Below, one piece after another: positions 9,725-17,512 of a stretch of 64,000 nt of DNA. This DNA comes from Enterobacteriaceae bacterium RIT714 (GTDB lineage: Bacteria > Pseudomonadota > Gammaproteobacteria > Enterobacterales > Enterobacteriaceae). The notes beneath the pieces were generated by a model. The model ran no database searches. It was not told the DNA's origin and was given only the letters and a program-made list of their open reading frames with translations. Location: assembly GCA_009668015.1 (NCBI GenBank), contig WJYB01000001.1, positions 744,001 to 808,000 on the forward strand, written 5' to 3'. How positions within the stretch are numbered: position 1 is the stretch's first letter; each line of letters starts with the position of its first letter. The position numbers were made by a program, and so were the translations under genes.

Positions 9725-10120
9725 ATGACAACGAACGATGCCCCTCAGGGCGAACTGGTTTTACGCACACTTGCAATGCCCGCTGACACCAATGCGAACG
9801 GTGATATTTTTGGCGGTTGGTTAATGTCGCAGATGGATATGGGTGGGGCGATCCTTGCAAAAGAGATAGCCCAGGGTCGCGTGGTGACGGTCAGGGTTGA
9901 TGGAATGACCTTTTTACGTCCGGTCGCGGTAGGTGACGTTGTCTGCTGTTACGCGCGCTGTGTAAAGCGGGGCAATACGTCGATCTCAATCAATATTGAA
10001 GTCTGGGTGAAAAAGGTCTCTTCCGAGCCTATCGGTCAGCGTTATAAAGCGACCGAAGCGCTGTTCATTTATGTTGCAGTGGACAACCAGGGTACGCCGC
10101 GGCCGCTGCCAAAGGCATAA
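9725..10120 (+). CDS. yciA: Acyl-CoA thioesterase YciA
   Basis: A 131-residue hotdog-fold thioesterase that hydrolyses acyl-CoAs of broad chain length in the cytoplasm. The conserved start of the central helix, NANGDIFGGWLMSQMD, carries the catalytic Asp region of the family. Length and sequence match E. coli YciA. The gene runs toward tonB; in E. coli the two share a bidirectional terminator, and here an IS element has been inserted between that terminator and tonB. Confidence 0.95.
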   Translation: MTTNDAPQGELVLRTLAMPADTNANGDIFGGWLMSQMDMGGAILAKEIAQGRVVTVRVDGMTFLRPVAVGDVVCCYARCVKRGNTSISINIEVWVKKVSSEPIGQRYKATEALFIYVAVDNQGTPRPLPKA

Positions 10121-10123
10121 AAA

Positions 10124-10146
10124 AAAGCCTCCATCCTGGAGGCTTT
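10124..10146. terminator. Bidirectional terminator after yciA (ancestral yciA/tonB terminator)
   Basis: A 10-bp stem, AAAGCCTCCA / TGGAGGCTTT, with loop TCC is flanked by an A run on the left and T-rich sequence on the right, so it can work in both directions. The tonB-yciA terminator of E. coli is known to be bidirectional. Here the tonB stop is about 1.3 kb away because of the IS insertion. Confidence 0.9.
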
Positions 10147-10207
10147 CTTATTTATTCTGACCCGTCCTGAATAGCGTTGACACGTTCCTGACTTAAATCC
10201 GGAGAAC

Positions 10208-10612
10208 GTGATGATGACTGAGTTCAAACGCACCCAACGTGATTATCCTCTATCCTTTAAAATAGCGGTTGTTGAGCAGGTTGAAAAAGGCGAGATGACC
10301 TATAAACAGGCCCAGCAGCGGTATGGCATTCAGGGGCGCTCCACTGTTCTTGTCTGGCTGCGTAAATATGGCCGGCTTGACTGGAGTCCCGGACTTCATG
10401 ACCCGGTGAAGAGGAAACTGCCTGTGACTCAGACGACTACCCCGCTTACACCCGAGCAAAGAATCAGGGAACTTGAAGAACAGCTTGAGCTGGCGAACCA
10501 GAAAGCTGATTTTTTTGAGTCAGTTATCAATGTCCTGAAAAATGATTACGGGGTGAGTATCGTAAAAAAGCGGCCCGGCAGGTCCTCGCGCAAAGTCCGG
10601 TCCCAAAAATAA
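10208..10612 (+). CDS. IS3-family OrfA (helix-turn-helix, leucine zipper)
   Basis: A 134-residue OrfA. The N-terminal helix-turn-helix (about residues 15-60: FKIAVVEQVEKGEMTYKQAQ followed by a YGI...VLVWLRKYG segment) recognises the IS ends. A heptad-rich zipper follows (RIRELEEQLELANQKADFFE, about residues 80-100) and serves for oligomerisation. Near residue 120 the reading frame crosses an A AAA AAG slippery heptamer, where part of the ribosomes should shift to orfB. OrfA alone usually acts as a regulator of transposition. Confidence 0.93.
   Translation: MMMTEFKRTQRDYPLSFKIAVVEQVEKGEMTYKQAQQRYGIQGRSTVLVWLRKYGRLDWSPGLHDPVKRKLPVTQTTTPLTPEQRIRELEEQLELANQKADFFESVINVLKNDYGVSIVKKRPGRSSRKVRSQK
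10564..10570 (+). promoter_or_regulatory. Programmed -1 frameshift site (A AAA AAG)
   Basis: The heptamer A AAA AAG lies in phase with orfA (AAA at 10565-10567, AAG at 10568-10570), and orfB is open in the -1 frame across it. This is the standard slippery site of many IS3 elements; it yields the OrfAB transposase of about 419 residues. Pairing downstream was not modelled. Confidence 0.85.
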
Positions 10613-11466
10613 CCGTTACGCGCGCATGCCAGTTCCTGGGGCACAGCAGGCAGGCGTGGTATCAGGACAACACAAGGCGCAGAAAACGTCAGGCACATCA
10701 TGCTCAGGTTCTTGAGTTTGTTGCCCGCGTCAGGTGTCGTCAGCCGCGAATCGGCACGCGTAAACTGCACTATCTGCTGAACACTCAGGCCGATAAAATG
10801 CTGAATATCGGACGAGATCGTCTGTTTAACCTGCTGGATGAATACCGGCTCCTGGTGCCAGTAAAACGGGCATATCACAAAACCACCAACAGCCATCATC
10901 GCTTTTACCGGCATCCTAATCTGCTGAAACCCGGACCAGGACAGATTACCGCCCTTGAGCCAGAGCAGGTCTGGTTTGCCGACATTACGTACCTTCCGCT
11001 GCGCAGCGGCACGGCTTATCTGAGTCTGGTCACAGATGCCTGCTCCAGAAAAATCATGGGTTACTATGTTGGGGAAAACCTGCAGACAGAAAATGTGGTG
11101 AAAGCGTTCAGACAGGCTCTGAGGCGAAGAAAAACGACGGGGTCTCTGGTACATCACTCTGACAGAGGGCTGCAATACTGTTCAGCGCTTTATCAGTCAG
11201 TCCATGAGAGAAACGGGATAGCCTGTTCAATGACCGATGGTTATGACTGCTACCAGAATGCGCTGGCTGAGCGAATAAACGGGATCCTGAAAAATGAGTT
11301 TTTACTCTCGCGTCCTGCAGACCTGGCGCAGGCCCGGGAAATGGTAAAAGAATCCGTGGCAATTTATAACCATGAGCGGCCACACCTGGCTCTAAAATAC
11401 AAAACGCCCGATGATGTTCATCAGGCGTTTTACAGACAGAAAACTGTCAACTTATATCAGGACTAG
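10570..11466 (+). CDS. IS3-family transposase catalytic part (OrfB, made as OrfAB)
   Basis: About 298 codons in the -1 frame relative to orfA, given here from the shift point. The DDE catalytic core is intact: Asp in WFADITYLPL, Asp in HHSDRGLQYCS, and Glu in NALAERINGILKNE with the following Lys. An N-terminal HTH_21-type region (RIGTRKLHYLLN) precedes the integrase core. No stop or frame damage is seen, so the element should be active. An internal ATG at 10798 is not needed as a start. Confidence 0.92.
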   Translation, partial: AARQVLAQSPVPKITVTRACQFLGHSRQAWYQDNTRRRKRQAHHAQVLEFVARVRCRQPRIGTRKLHYLLNTQADKMLNIGRDRLFNLLDEYRLLVPVKRAYHKTTNSHHRFYRHPNLLKPGPGQITALEPEQVWFADITYLPLRSGTAYLSLVTDACSRKIMGYYVGENLQTENVVKAFRQALRRRKTTGSLVHHSDRGLQYCSALYQSVHERNGIACSMTDGYDCYQNALAERINGILKNEFLLSRPADLAQAREMVKESVAIYNHERPHLALKYKTPDDVHQAFYRQKTVNLYQD

Positions 11467-12186
11467 TCATTCCATCTGCGCCCCGCTGTTCAGGCGGAAA
11501 ACGATGTTCACGATGATCCCGCTGCCGGGTTTGCCTGGCTCATAGCGCCATTTGCGCATTGCGGCTTTAACTTCGCGCTCGAACATATTCGCAGGCTGCG
11601 CGGAGAGGACTTCGACGTTATCCACCCGCCCATCCGCCGTGACGTCAAATTTCACACGCAGACGCCCTTCAATGCGCAACGCCTGCGCGCGTGCAGGATA
11701 TTGCGGCTGGTTGCGGCTCAGGGCTCGTGGGCCGGATGGTGCCGCGACAACAGGCTTCGACGTGGAAGGCGCGCTATTCATCACCGGTTTTGCTGGTGCG
11801 GTGTTCTCTGTTGGCTGGGTAGCCCGCGTTTCTACCGGACGTTCTTCACGCTTCGGACGCTCTTCCACCTTCTTAACCGGCTTAGGTTTAGGCTTTGGTT
11901 TCGGTTTGGGCTCCGGTTTGTGAATCACCACTGGCGCCTCTTTCGGCGGCTCCGGAACCGGCTCTGGTTCAGGCTCCGGTTCGACAACTGGCGCTGGCGG
12001 CGGCGGGACAACCTGCGGCTCTAGCTCTGCAGGCGTCACCATGGTCACAGAAATCGGCTGCGCGGGCGCTGGCATGTCAATAACCTGATGAACCGAAGTG
12101 TATAGCAGCCCCGCCACGACAGCGCCGTGAATCACAACGGACAGCAGCGTCGGCCAGGGAAAGCGGCGAGGTAAATCCAGGGTCAT
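11467..12186 (-). CDS. tonB: TonB energy-transducing protein
   Basis: A 239-residue TonB, the same length as in E. coli. It has a short cytoplasmic N terminus (MTLDLPRRFPWPT), one membrane anchor at about residues 12-32 that contacts ExbB/ExbD, and Pro-rich Glu-Pro and Lys-Pro spans (EPEPEPEPVPEPP; KPKPKPKPKPVKK) that cross the periplasm. The C-terminal TonB fold contains NQPQYPARAQALRIEG and RKWRYEPGKPGSG. It powers siderophore and B12 receptors. The start at 12186 follows the E. coli match; the open frame extends further upstream without homology. The stop TGA (11467-11469) belongs to the inserted IS end; the protein's last residues (GAQME) are unchanged. Confidence 0.96.
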   Translation of the reverse strand: MTLDLPRRFPWPTLLSVVIHGAVVAGLLYTSVHQVIDMPAPAQPISVTMVTPAELEPQVVPPPPAPVVEPEPEPEPVPEPPKEAPVVIHKPEPKPKPKPKPKPVKKVEERPKREERPVETRATQPTENTAPAKPVMNSAPSTSKPVVAAPSGPRALSRNQPQYPARAQALRIEGRLRVKFDVTADGRVDNVEVLSAQPANMFEREVKAAMRKWRYEPGKPGSGIIVNIVFRLNSGAQME

Positions 12187-12225
12187 CGAAGTCATAATCG
12201 TTTCAGTTAAAAAACCAGGCCCTGA

Positions 12226-12254
12226 TTTTAAATGCAAATAGCAATCATATTCAA
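12226..12254 (-). promoter_or_regulatory. tonB promoter with Fur-box-like sequence
   Basis: On the minus strand, a -35 of TTGAAT and a -10 of TTAAAA lie 17 bases apart, about 40 bases before the tonB ATG. The spacer GATTGCTATTTGCAT resembles the Fur-regulated tonB promoter of E. coli, so iron repression is expected. Element boundaries are approximate. Confidence 0.65.
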
Positions 12255-12408
12255 TAAGACACTCCATCTTCTCGCGATTTAACCGCACGAGTGGATGAAA
12301 AAAGACACGTATTAGTTAAGGTTTTAACAAGGCCGTCATCTTTACATTGCAGTCATCGATGCTTTCACATAACGTAATTGCCACTTTTTATGGTTAAGGA
12401 GCTCCGCC

Positions 12409-12705
12409 GTGCTTTACGTCATTTACGCTGAAGATGTTGCTGATTCCCTGGGAAAACGACTTTCCGTGCGCCCTGCCCATCTTGCGCGCCTGCAACTGCT
12501 GCATGATGAAGGAAAATTACTGACCGCAGGCCCGATGCCAGCGGTTGACAGCAACGATCCTGGTGCGGCAGGTTTTAGCGGCTCCACCGTGATTGCAGAA
12601 TTTGAATCACTGGAAGCGGCACAATTCTGGGCCGAAGCAGACCCATATGTCGCAGCCGGTGTTTACGCTAAAGTCACCGTGCGCCCGTATAAGAAAGTGT
12701 TTTAA
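12409..12705 (+). CDS. yciI: YciI-like protein
   Basis: A 98-residue alpha/beta-barrel (ferredoxin-like) protein with a GTG start, as judged by the match to E. coli YciI ([46 protein letters not shown]). GGAGCTCCGCC upstream gives a ribosome site. The conserved His in RPAHLARL is a proposed active-site residue in this family, but the reaction in enterobacteria is unknown. It is divergent from tonB. Confidence 0.94.
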   Translation: MLYVIYAEDVADSLGKRLSVRPAHLARLQLLHDEGKLLTAGPMPAVDSNDPGAAGFSGSTVIAEFESLEAAQFWAEADPYVAAGVYAKVTVRPYKKVF

Positions 12706-12711
12706 CAGGTT

Positions 12712-12735
12712 AAAAGGCTCCCGCAGGAACTTTTT
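12712..12735 (+). terminator. Terminator-like hairpin after yciI
   Basis: AAAAGGCTCC / GGAACTTTTT forms an imperfect stem (one C-A mismatch, one G-U pair) with loop CGCA, ending in TTTTT, 7 bases after the yciI stop. It contains the 13-base sequence GGCTCCCGCAGGA that recurs at 14290 (see findings). Confidence 0.6.
12716..12728 (+). repeat. Left copy of a 13-bp direct repeat flanking the island
   Basis: GGCTCCCGCAGGA lies in the hairpin after yciI; an identical copy is at 14290-14302. The two copies bracket the unknown gene pair and the integrase remnant. They could be attachment-site remnants, or simply two similar terminators. Confidence 0.5.
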
Positions 12736-12811
12736 GAAACGTTTCAACACAATGAAATAAAAGGATTTATTTCAGGTCACGTCCACAGATTGACCACATC
12801 GATACGATAAT

Positions 12812-12830
12812 CCCCGCAAACGCGGGGTTT
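12812..12830 (+). terminator. Second hairpin with T-rich tail downstream of yciI
   Basis: CCCCGC / GCGGGG with loop AAAC, followed by TTTCTTAATT. The tail is on the plus strand, so it would stop transcription from the yciI side before the two opposing island genes. Confidence 0.65.
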
Positions 12831-12872
12831 CTTAATTCCTCAAATATTACCTATGACAGCAAGACTTGCTTC

Positions 12873-13232
12873 CTAGTTACGTCTTAACGATTTCCAGTCC
12901 GAGATATCAAATACAACGACTGTTTCATCAGCCTCATTGTACTGAGGTGCCTCGAGACCTATATAAAAAAAGTAACTTGTTGAATTTGTTGGAGTTACTC
13001 TGTTATTTTTTTTCCCAGCCTTCGTATAGATAATAATCAAATCTCCTTTTTGAACATCCTGATCTGGAATCCAGTAGGAATTCTTAATCTCGGAAGAGAC
13101 ACTTCCTTCACCTTGTTGCCTTGTTGAGGCAACGATTAGCGTTCCGACATTTCCATCCTCAAGAATCTCGATAACAGCACGTTCTTTTTCTAGATTACCA
13201 GGCTCTCTTAGCCCATTGATTTTGAACTTCAT
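12873..13232 (-). CDS. Unrecognised small soluble protein, second gene of AT-rich cassette
   Basis: A 119-residue protein of no family I recognise. It has no signal peptide or membrane segment. The composition suggests a beta-rich fold: AVIEILEDGNVGTLIVAST, then QKGDLIIIYTKAG, SYFFYIGLEAP and ETVVVFDISDW, alternating hydrophobic strands with aromatic residues. The ATG overlaps the stop of the upstream gene (ATGA at 13229-13232), so translation of the two is coupled and a joint function is likely. The DNA is clearly more AT-rich than the flanking core genes, and an integrase remnant lies about 700 bases away, pointing to horizontal transfer. Confidence 0.75.
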   Translation of the reverse strand: MKFKINGLREPGNLEKERAVIEILEDGNVGTLIVASTRQQGEGSVSSEIKNSYWIPDQDVQKGDLIIIYTKAGKKNNRVTPTNSTSYFFYIGLEAPQYNEADETVVVFDISDWKSLRRN

Positions 13233-13771
13233 TGTTTGTTTCCCAGTGAAACTACAGCTATTGATACACCGGAAAGGGCCACCCCTATACCGCCTACTAG
13301 ATACCCCCCTAATGGGTTGCTAGCCGCGTAAATTGAAAAAGACAATCCAACAAGGCAAGTCCCCGTACCCAAGCAAGCAGAAAAAAGTAACTCAATTGAT
13401 TTTTTTGCTATCTTAAGCTGAGATAGTTCTGCTGTAAGCGAGGCATATTTAACTTCCAGATCTCTGTGCTTTGAATCACTTTTTTTCAACTCATAATTTT
13501 CATATTCGAGTTCACTACTCTTAGCGAGTATCAGCTTGTGTACCCCCGGTGATTTCAAATCCTCTTCAGAAAGATCAGTAAGAATTTTATCATAAGGACG
13601 TTTTGGTTTTGGTTGATAGTTACCGTCATTACTCCCTGTAAGGGCTTTAGGCGGTGACTCTTCATCAGCAGCAACTTCTAATAGCTCATTAATATTCATT
13701 TCTTGTCTACCATTTTCCAAGTTCGCCAATCCGTGAATTGAATAGATTATTTTGTTTTGCAAAACCTTCAT
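13229..13771 (-). CDS. Unrecognised coiled-coil protein with two C-terminal membrane helices, first gene of AT-rich cassette
   Basis: Up to 180 residues, or 156 if translation starts at the internal ATG at 13699 (MNINELLEVAADEE), which may be the better start; neither has a strong ribosome site. The first part is charged and probably disordered (PKPKRPYDKILTDLSEEDLK). A coiled coil follows (about residues 85-125: SSELEYENYELKKSDSKHRD and on through LTAELSQLKIAKKS). Two hydrophobic helices near the C terminus (IELLFSACLGTGTCLVGLSF and YLVGGIGVALSGVSIAVVSL) anchor it in the membrane. No homologue comes to mind. It is coupled by a 4-base overlap to the downstream small gene. Confidence 0.75.
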   Translation of the reverse strand: MKVLQNKIIYSIHGLANLENGRQEMNINELLEVAADEESPPKALTGSNDGNYQPKPKRPYDKILTDLSEEDLKSPGVHKLILAKSSELEYENYELKKSDSKHRDLEVKYASLTAELSQLKIAKKSIELLFSACLGTGTCLVGLSFSIYAASNPLGGYLVGGIGVALSGVSIAVVSLGNKQ

Positions 13772-13911
13772 TCATTACAGCTTTGTTTTACTGTGATTTT
13801 AATCATCGAAGTTTACCATTACTCATAAGATCACAAAATAATAGATACTTTAGGTTCGATAATGAATAGCAATTTTTGCACTAAAAATTTCGTTTTACCC
13901 CACAAGATTAA

Positions 13912-14205
13912 GCACCATTTACTGGGTCTATTTTTGTTACATCCAATGAATTTGCTGCTGGCCTGAAGTTGTTGGGTGTGCTTACAGGGCAAGCAACGCA
14001 CGCGCTGCGACACTCTTTTGCAACGCACTTTATGATTAACGGAGGCAACATCATTACACTACAGCGGATTCTGGGTCACACGAAAATTGCACAGACAATG
14101 GTCTATGCGCACTTCGCTCCGCAGTACCTGCAGGATGCGATTTTGCTCAACCCGTTAAAGGTTGAAAGCGGTGGACAGAACGTCCACATAACGTCCACAC
14201 CCTAG
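13912..14205 (+). pseudogene. int: C-terminal remnant of a P2-type tyrosine integrase
   Basis: About 97 codons in one frame, from the nearest upstream stop. The C-terminal catalytic signatures are intact: ATHALRHSFATHF (the HxxR box), LQRILGHTKI (the second His) and the nucleophile Tyr in QTMVYAHFAP. The N-terminal arm- and core-binding domains and the first catalytic Arg region are missing, so it cannot be functional alone. It marks the right part of a decayed prophage or island inserted between yciI and leuE. Confidence 0.88.
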
Positions 14206-14282
14206 GTGCTTTTTATGGCTTTTGACTGCTAGTAGTAAAACGTGAAGCCTCGTCTGGCGCGGCTTTCCAGTTTCGCCAGGCA

Positions 14283-14305
14283 TAAAAATGGCTCCCGCAG
14301 GAGCC
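14283..14305 (-). terminator. leuE terminator
   Basis: GGCTCC / GGAGCC with a 4-base loop; on the minus strand it is followed by ATTTTTATG, 5 bases after the leuE stop. On the plus strand TTTTAT follows, so it may act in both directions. Confidence 0.8.
14290..14302 (+). repeat. Right copy of the 13-bp direct repeat flanking the island
   Basis: GGCTCCCGCAGGA, identical to 12716-12728, within the leuE terminator hairpin. Spacing between the copies is 1574 bp. Confidence 0.5.
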
Positions 14306-14310
14306 TTTTA

Positions 14311-14946
14311 TCAATGAAGCGATGCCAGTCGTGCGGCGAATCCGACGAACAGCAGACCGATCAGACCATTCCCCAGCTTCGCCAGTTTCTTTTTGGTCTT
14401 CAGATAGCGCGTCACAAACGCACCGGAGAAAATAAGGAAGCTCATGTACATGAAGCTGATCAACTCAAGCGTCGTTGCGAGGATCAGGAAAGAGGTCCCG
14501 GTATTTTTGGCGCTGACATCAATGAACTGTACGAAAAACGAGACGTAAAACAGAATCGCTTTGGGATTGGTCAGGCTCAATACCAGCGAGCGTTTCATTA
14601 TCATGCTTGCGGGTTCACTCCCGCTGGCCTGCGCGCTGTTTTGACGCATCATCACGGACCAGAGCATTTTGCCCCCTAACCACAGCAGATACAGCGCACC
14701 GAGGTAGCGAACAATATTGAACAACACCGGCGTTGTCTGAATCAGCGCAGCCACTCCCGCCCATGCCAGAAACATCAACACGGCATCACCGATGAACACG
14801 CCCGTCGCAGCGAGATAGCCTTTTTTCACACCGTGGCCGATACCGGTTTTTAATACAAATAACGTATTGGGCCCTGGAACCAGAACAATAAAGAAAGCCC
14901 CGACAACATAGGTCCAGAAATTGAGTACACCAAACTCCGCAAACAC
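14311..14946 (-). CDS. leuE: Leucine efflux protein (LysE/RhtB family)
   Basis: A 211-residue inner membrane exporter with six hydrophobic segments, aligned along its length with E. coli LeuE (YeaS). Family signatures are [13 protein letters not shown] near residue 25 and [16 protein letters not shown] near residue 140. LeuE exports leucine and some other amino acids. A GTG start at 14946 is chosen because AAGGAG then lies 6 bases upstream and the protein begins as in E. coli; a GTG one codon earlier is the alternative. In E. coli leuE is elsewhere on the chromosome; here it takes the place next to yciI where kch would be. Confidence 0.92.
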   Translation of the reverse strand: MFAEFGVLNFWTYVVGAFFIVLVPGPNTLFVLKTGIGHGVKKGYLAATGVFIGDAVLMFLAWAGVAALIQTTPVLFNIVRYLGALYLLWLGGKMLWSVMMRQNSAQASGSEPASMIMKRSLVLSLTNPKAILFYVSFFVQFIDVSAKNTGTSFLILATTLELISFMYMSFLIFSGAFVTRYLKTKKKLAKLGNGLIGLLFVGFAARLASLH

Positions 14947-14949
14947 CAC

Positions 14950-15302
14950 CTGCTCCTTTTAAAATAGCGATTCACGAGTGCGCTGGCCTATCCGGGCACC
15001 CGTGCATGCTATGTCTGTGTCATTCCGTCGACGGCGAAATAGTCGCTGTCGCCAATACCGATCGTCCTTAAATCGTCACAAGTGCAGACAAAATGCAATA
15101 ACAAAGTCAGCTAACTGCGCGAGCGACGAGAGTCCTAAATATTCCCTTAATGCATCCACGGCAAAGATTGCAATTAATACCCAAAGGAAAGGATTCATTT
15201 TTCTTATTCATGACGTTAATCGCCGGACATCATACAGCAGCGGTGTGGAGAGTTAACATCAGGAACGGAAAATATCACGAGATCAGGTAGGGGGACGGGC
15301 AT
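14950..15302. other. Intergenic stretch without a recognised gene
   Basis: Between the leuE start and the yciY terminator there is no open frame with convincing coding character or homology. A 92-codon plus-strand frame here has no ribosome site and a basic, unstructured composition. The stretch probably contains the leuE promoter near its left end; no specific regulatory motif stood out. Confidence 0.5.
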
Positions 15303-15330
15303 AAAAACATCAGGCACCTTTGACGGTGCC
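15303..15330 (-). terminator. yciY terminator
   Basis: GGCACC / GGTGCC stem with loop GTCAAA (minus strand), followed by TGATGTTTTT, about 10 bases after the yciY stop. Confidence 0.75.
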
Positions 15331-15340
15331 TTCAGGGGAT

Positions 15341-15514
15341 TCAGATCTCGCGAACAGCGAACACCAGCGCAGTGCGATGGTGGCTTTGCCCACATTTTCT
15401 GATGGCGTGAATACGCATATTGCGGCGAGATTGAGCCTCAAGCCAGCGAGCTTTACGACGACTCATTTGTCGCAACATGCGCCAGCGCCCTACTTCTGTT
15501 CTGCTGCGCTTCAT
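15341..15514 (-). CDS. yciY: YciY family small basic protein
   Basis: 57 residues, exactly the length of E. coli YciY, starting MKRSRTEVGRWRM and rich in Arg (QMSRRKARWLEAQSRRNMR). The start at 15514 follows this match and AAGGAAAGAG upstream; a longer frame exists but lacks homology beyond this point. Function unknown. It is divergent from clsA, as in E. coli. Confidence 0.88.
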   Translation of the reverse strand: MKRSRTEVGRWRMLRQMSRRKARWLEAQSRRNMRIHAIRKCGQSHHRTALVFAVREI

Positions 15515-15657
15515 GTCTACAACTCTTTCCTTAACAGAAATGCCATTATAAACCCCTGACTGCGGTAAACCAGCGCTTTTAGCCACCCTTTTTATTTGCC
15601 AGATGAATTCTGATGCGTACACTCTTAACAATACGCTTTCAAAAGGATTTTTAAATT

Positions 15658-17118
15658 ATGACAACCTTCTACACCGTGGTGAGTTGGCTGGTCATTCTGG
15701 GATACTGGCTGCTTATCGCAGGTGTGACACTTCGCATCCTGATGAAACGCAGAGCCGTTCCCTCTGCCATGGCCTGGCTACTGATCATCTACATCCTGCC
15801 GCTGGTAGGGATTGTCGCGTATCTCTCTTTTGGTGAATTGCATCTGGGTAAGCGCCGGGCAGAACGCGCGCGCGCGATGTGGCCATCGACGGCGAAATGG
15901 CTTAACGATCTCAAGTCCTGTAAGCATATTTTTGCGCAAGAGAACAGCAGCGTCGCCACGTCGCTCTTCAAGCTCTGCGAACGCCGCCAGGGGATCGGTG
16001 GCGTTAAAGGCAATCAGCTGCAGCTGTTGACCACCTCTGACGACGTCATGCAGGCACTGATCCGCGATATCCAGCTCGCCCGTCACAATATTGAGATGGT
16101 GTTTTATATCTGGCAACCTGGCGGAATGGCCGATCAGGTTGCGGAATCGCTGATGGCGGCCTCTCGTCGCGGTATTCACTGCCGGCTGATGCTGGACTCA
16201 GCCGGTAGCGTCGCCTTTTTCCGCAGTCCGTGGGCAGCGATGATGCGCAATGCCGGGATTGAGGTGGTCGAAGCGCTGAAGGTCAATCTGCTGCGTGTAT
16301 TCCTGCGACGAATGGATTTACGTCAGCACCGTAAGATGGTCCTGATCGACAATTACATTGCCTACACCGGCAGCATGAATATGGTAGACCCCCGTTTCTT
16401 CAAGCAAGACTCAGGAGTCGGCCAGTGGGTTGATTTGATGGCGCGAATGGAAGGCCCGGTCGCCACCGCCATGGGGGTTGTCTACTCCTGTGACTGGGAG
16501 ATTGAAACCGGCAAACGCATTCTGCCCCCGCCGCCTGACGCGAACATCATGCCGTTTGAACAAGAGAGCGGTCATACCATTCACACTATCGCCTCGGGTC
16601 CGGGCTTCCCGGAGGATCTGATCCATCAGGCGCTGCTCACCGCCGCCTATTCGGCGCGTGAATATTTGATTATGACCACGCCCTACTTCGTCCCCAGTGA
16701 CGATCTGCTGCATGCGATTTGCACCGCCGCCCAGCGCGGCGTGGATGTCAGCATTATTATGCCGCGTAAAAATGATTCGGTTCTGGTGGGATGGGCAAGC
16801 CGGGCCTTCTTTTCTGAGCTGCTGGAAGCGGGCGTCAAAATTTACCAGTTTGAGGGTGGACTATTGCACACCAAAAGCGTCCTGGTGGATGGCGAACTGA
16901 GCCTGGTGGGTACGGTGAATCTGGATATGCGCAGCCTTTGGCTAAACTTTGAGATAACCCTGGTGATTGACGATGCGGGTTTCGGCGGCGATCTGGCTGC
17001 GGTTCAGGATGACTATATCTCCCGCTCCCGTCTGCTGGATGAACACCTCTGGAACAAACGCCCTCTCTGGCAGCGGATCACCGAACGACTGTTTTACTTC
17101 TTTAGTCCGTTGCTGTAA
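15658..17118 (+). CDS. clsA: Cardiolipin synthase A
   Basis: 486 residues, as in E. coli. Two N-terminal membrane helices (about 5-25 and 37-57) are followed by two phospholipase-D domains. Each has its HKD motif: [18 protein letters not shown] near residue 224 and [18 protein letters not shown] near residue 404. It condenses two phosphatidylglycerols into cardiolipin and glycerol at the inner membrane. AAAAGGA provides a ribosome site. yciU follows after 33 bases and may be cotranscribed. Confidence 0.97.
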   Translation: MTTFYTVVSWLVILGYWLLIAGVTLRILMKRRAVPSAMAWLLIIYILPLVGIVAYLSFGELHLGKRRAERARAMWPSTAKWLNDLKSCKHIFAQENSSVATSLFKLCERRQGIGGVKGNQLQLLTTSDDVMQALIRDIQLARHNIEMVFYIWQPGGMADQVAESLMAASRRGIHCRLMLDSAGSVAFFRSPWAAMMRNAGIEVVEALKVNLLRVFLRRMDLRQHRKMVLIDNYIAYTGSMNMVDPRFFKQDSGVGQWVDLMARMEGPVATAMGVVYSCDWEIETGKRILPPPPDANIMPFEQESGHTIHTIASGPGFPEDLIHQALLTAAYSAREYLIMTTPYFVPSDDLLHAICTAAQRGVDVSIIMPRKNDSVLVGWASRAFFSELLEAGVKIYQFEGGLLHTKSVLVDGELSLVGTVNLDMRSLWLNFEITLVIDDAGFGGDLAAVQDDYISRSRLLDEHLWNKRPLWQRITERLFYFFSPLL

Positions 17119-17139
17119 AACGTGCCCAACGATGTTTAA

Positions 17140-17481
<342 letters not shown>

Positions 17482-17482
17482 T

Positions 17483-17510
17483 AAAAAAGGCTGCCAACGC
17501 AGCCTTTTTT
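17483..17510. terminator. Bidirectional terminator between yciU and the K+ channel gene
   Basis: A 12-bp stem AAAAAAGGCTGC / GCAGCCTTTTTT with loop CAAC; A and T runs on both arms let it work from both converging genes, whose stops flank it. Confidence 0.92.
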
Positions 17511-17512
17511 AT

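Larger units (their letters stand above)
10158..11469 (+). mobile_element. Complete IS3-family insertion sequence (1312 bp)
   Basis: Imperfect terminal inverted repeats of about 25 bp begin with TGAC at both ends: TGACCCGTCCTGAATAGC on the left and, read on the other strand, TGACTAGTCCTGATATAA on the right, both continuing to GTTGACA. A 3-bp direct repeat TTC (10155-10157 and 11470-11472) is the target duplication, typical of IS3. Inside are orfA and orfB in the relative frames expected for a programmed -1 shift. The element looks intact and recent. The right end supplies the tonB stop codon. The exact IS name was not determined. Confidence 0.95.

Noticed and set aside
12187..12288. Longer N terminus of tonB
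   Set aside because: It would run through the tonB promoter and adds residues not found in TonB proteins.
14978..15256. 92-codon plus-strand frame between leuE and yciY
   Set aside because: Basic, low-complexity product without start signal or recognised relatives.
15515..15631. N-terminal extension of yciY
   Set aside because: The E. coli-length 57-residue version starts at a well-placed ATG with a ribosome site; the extension has no similarity.
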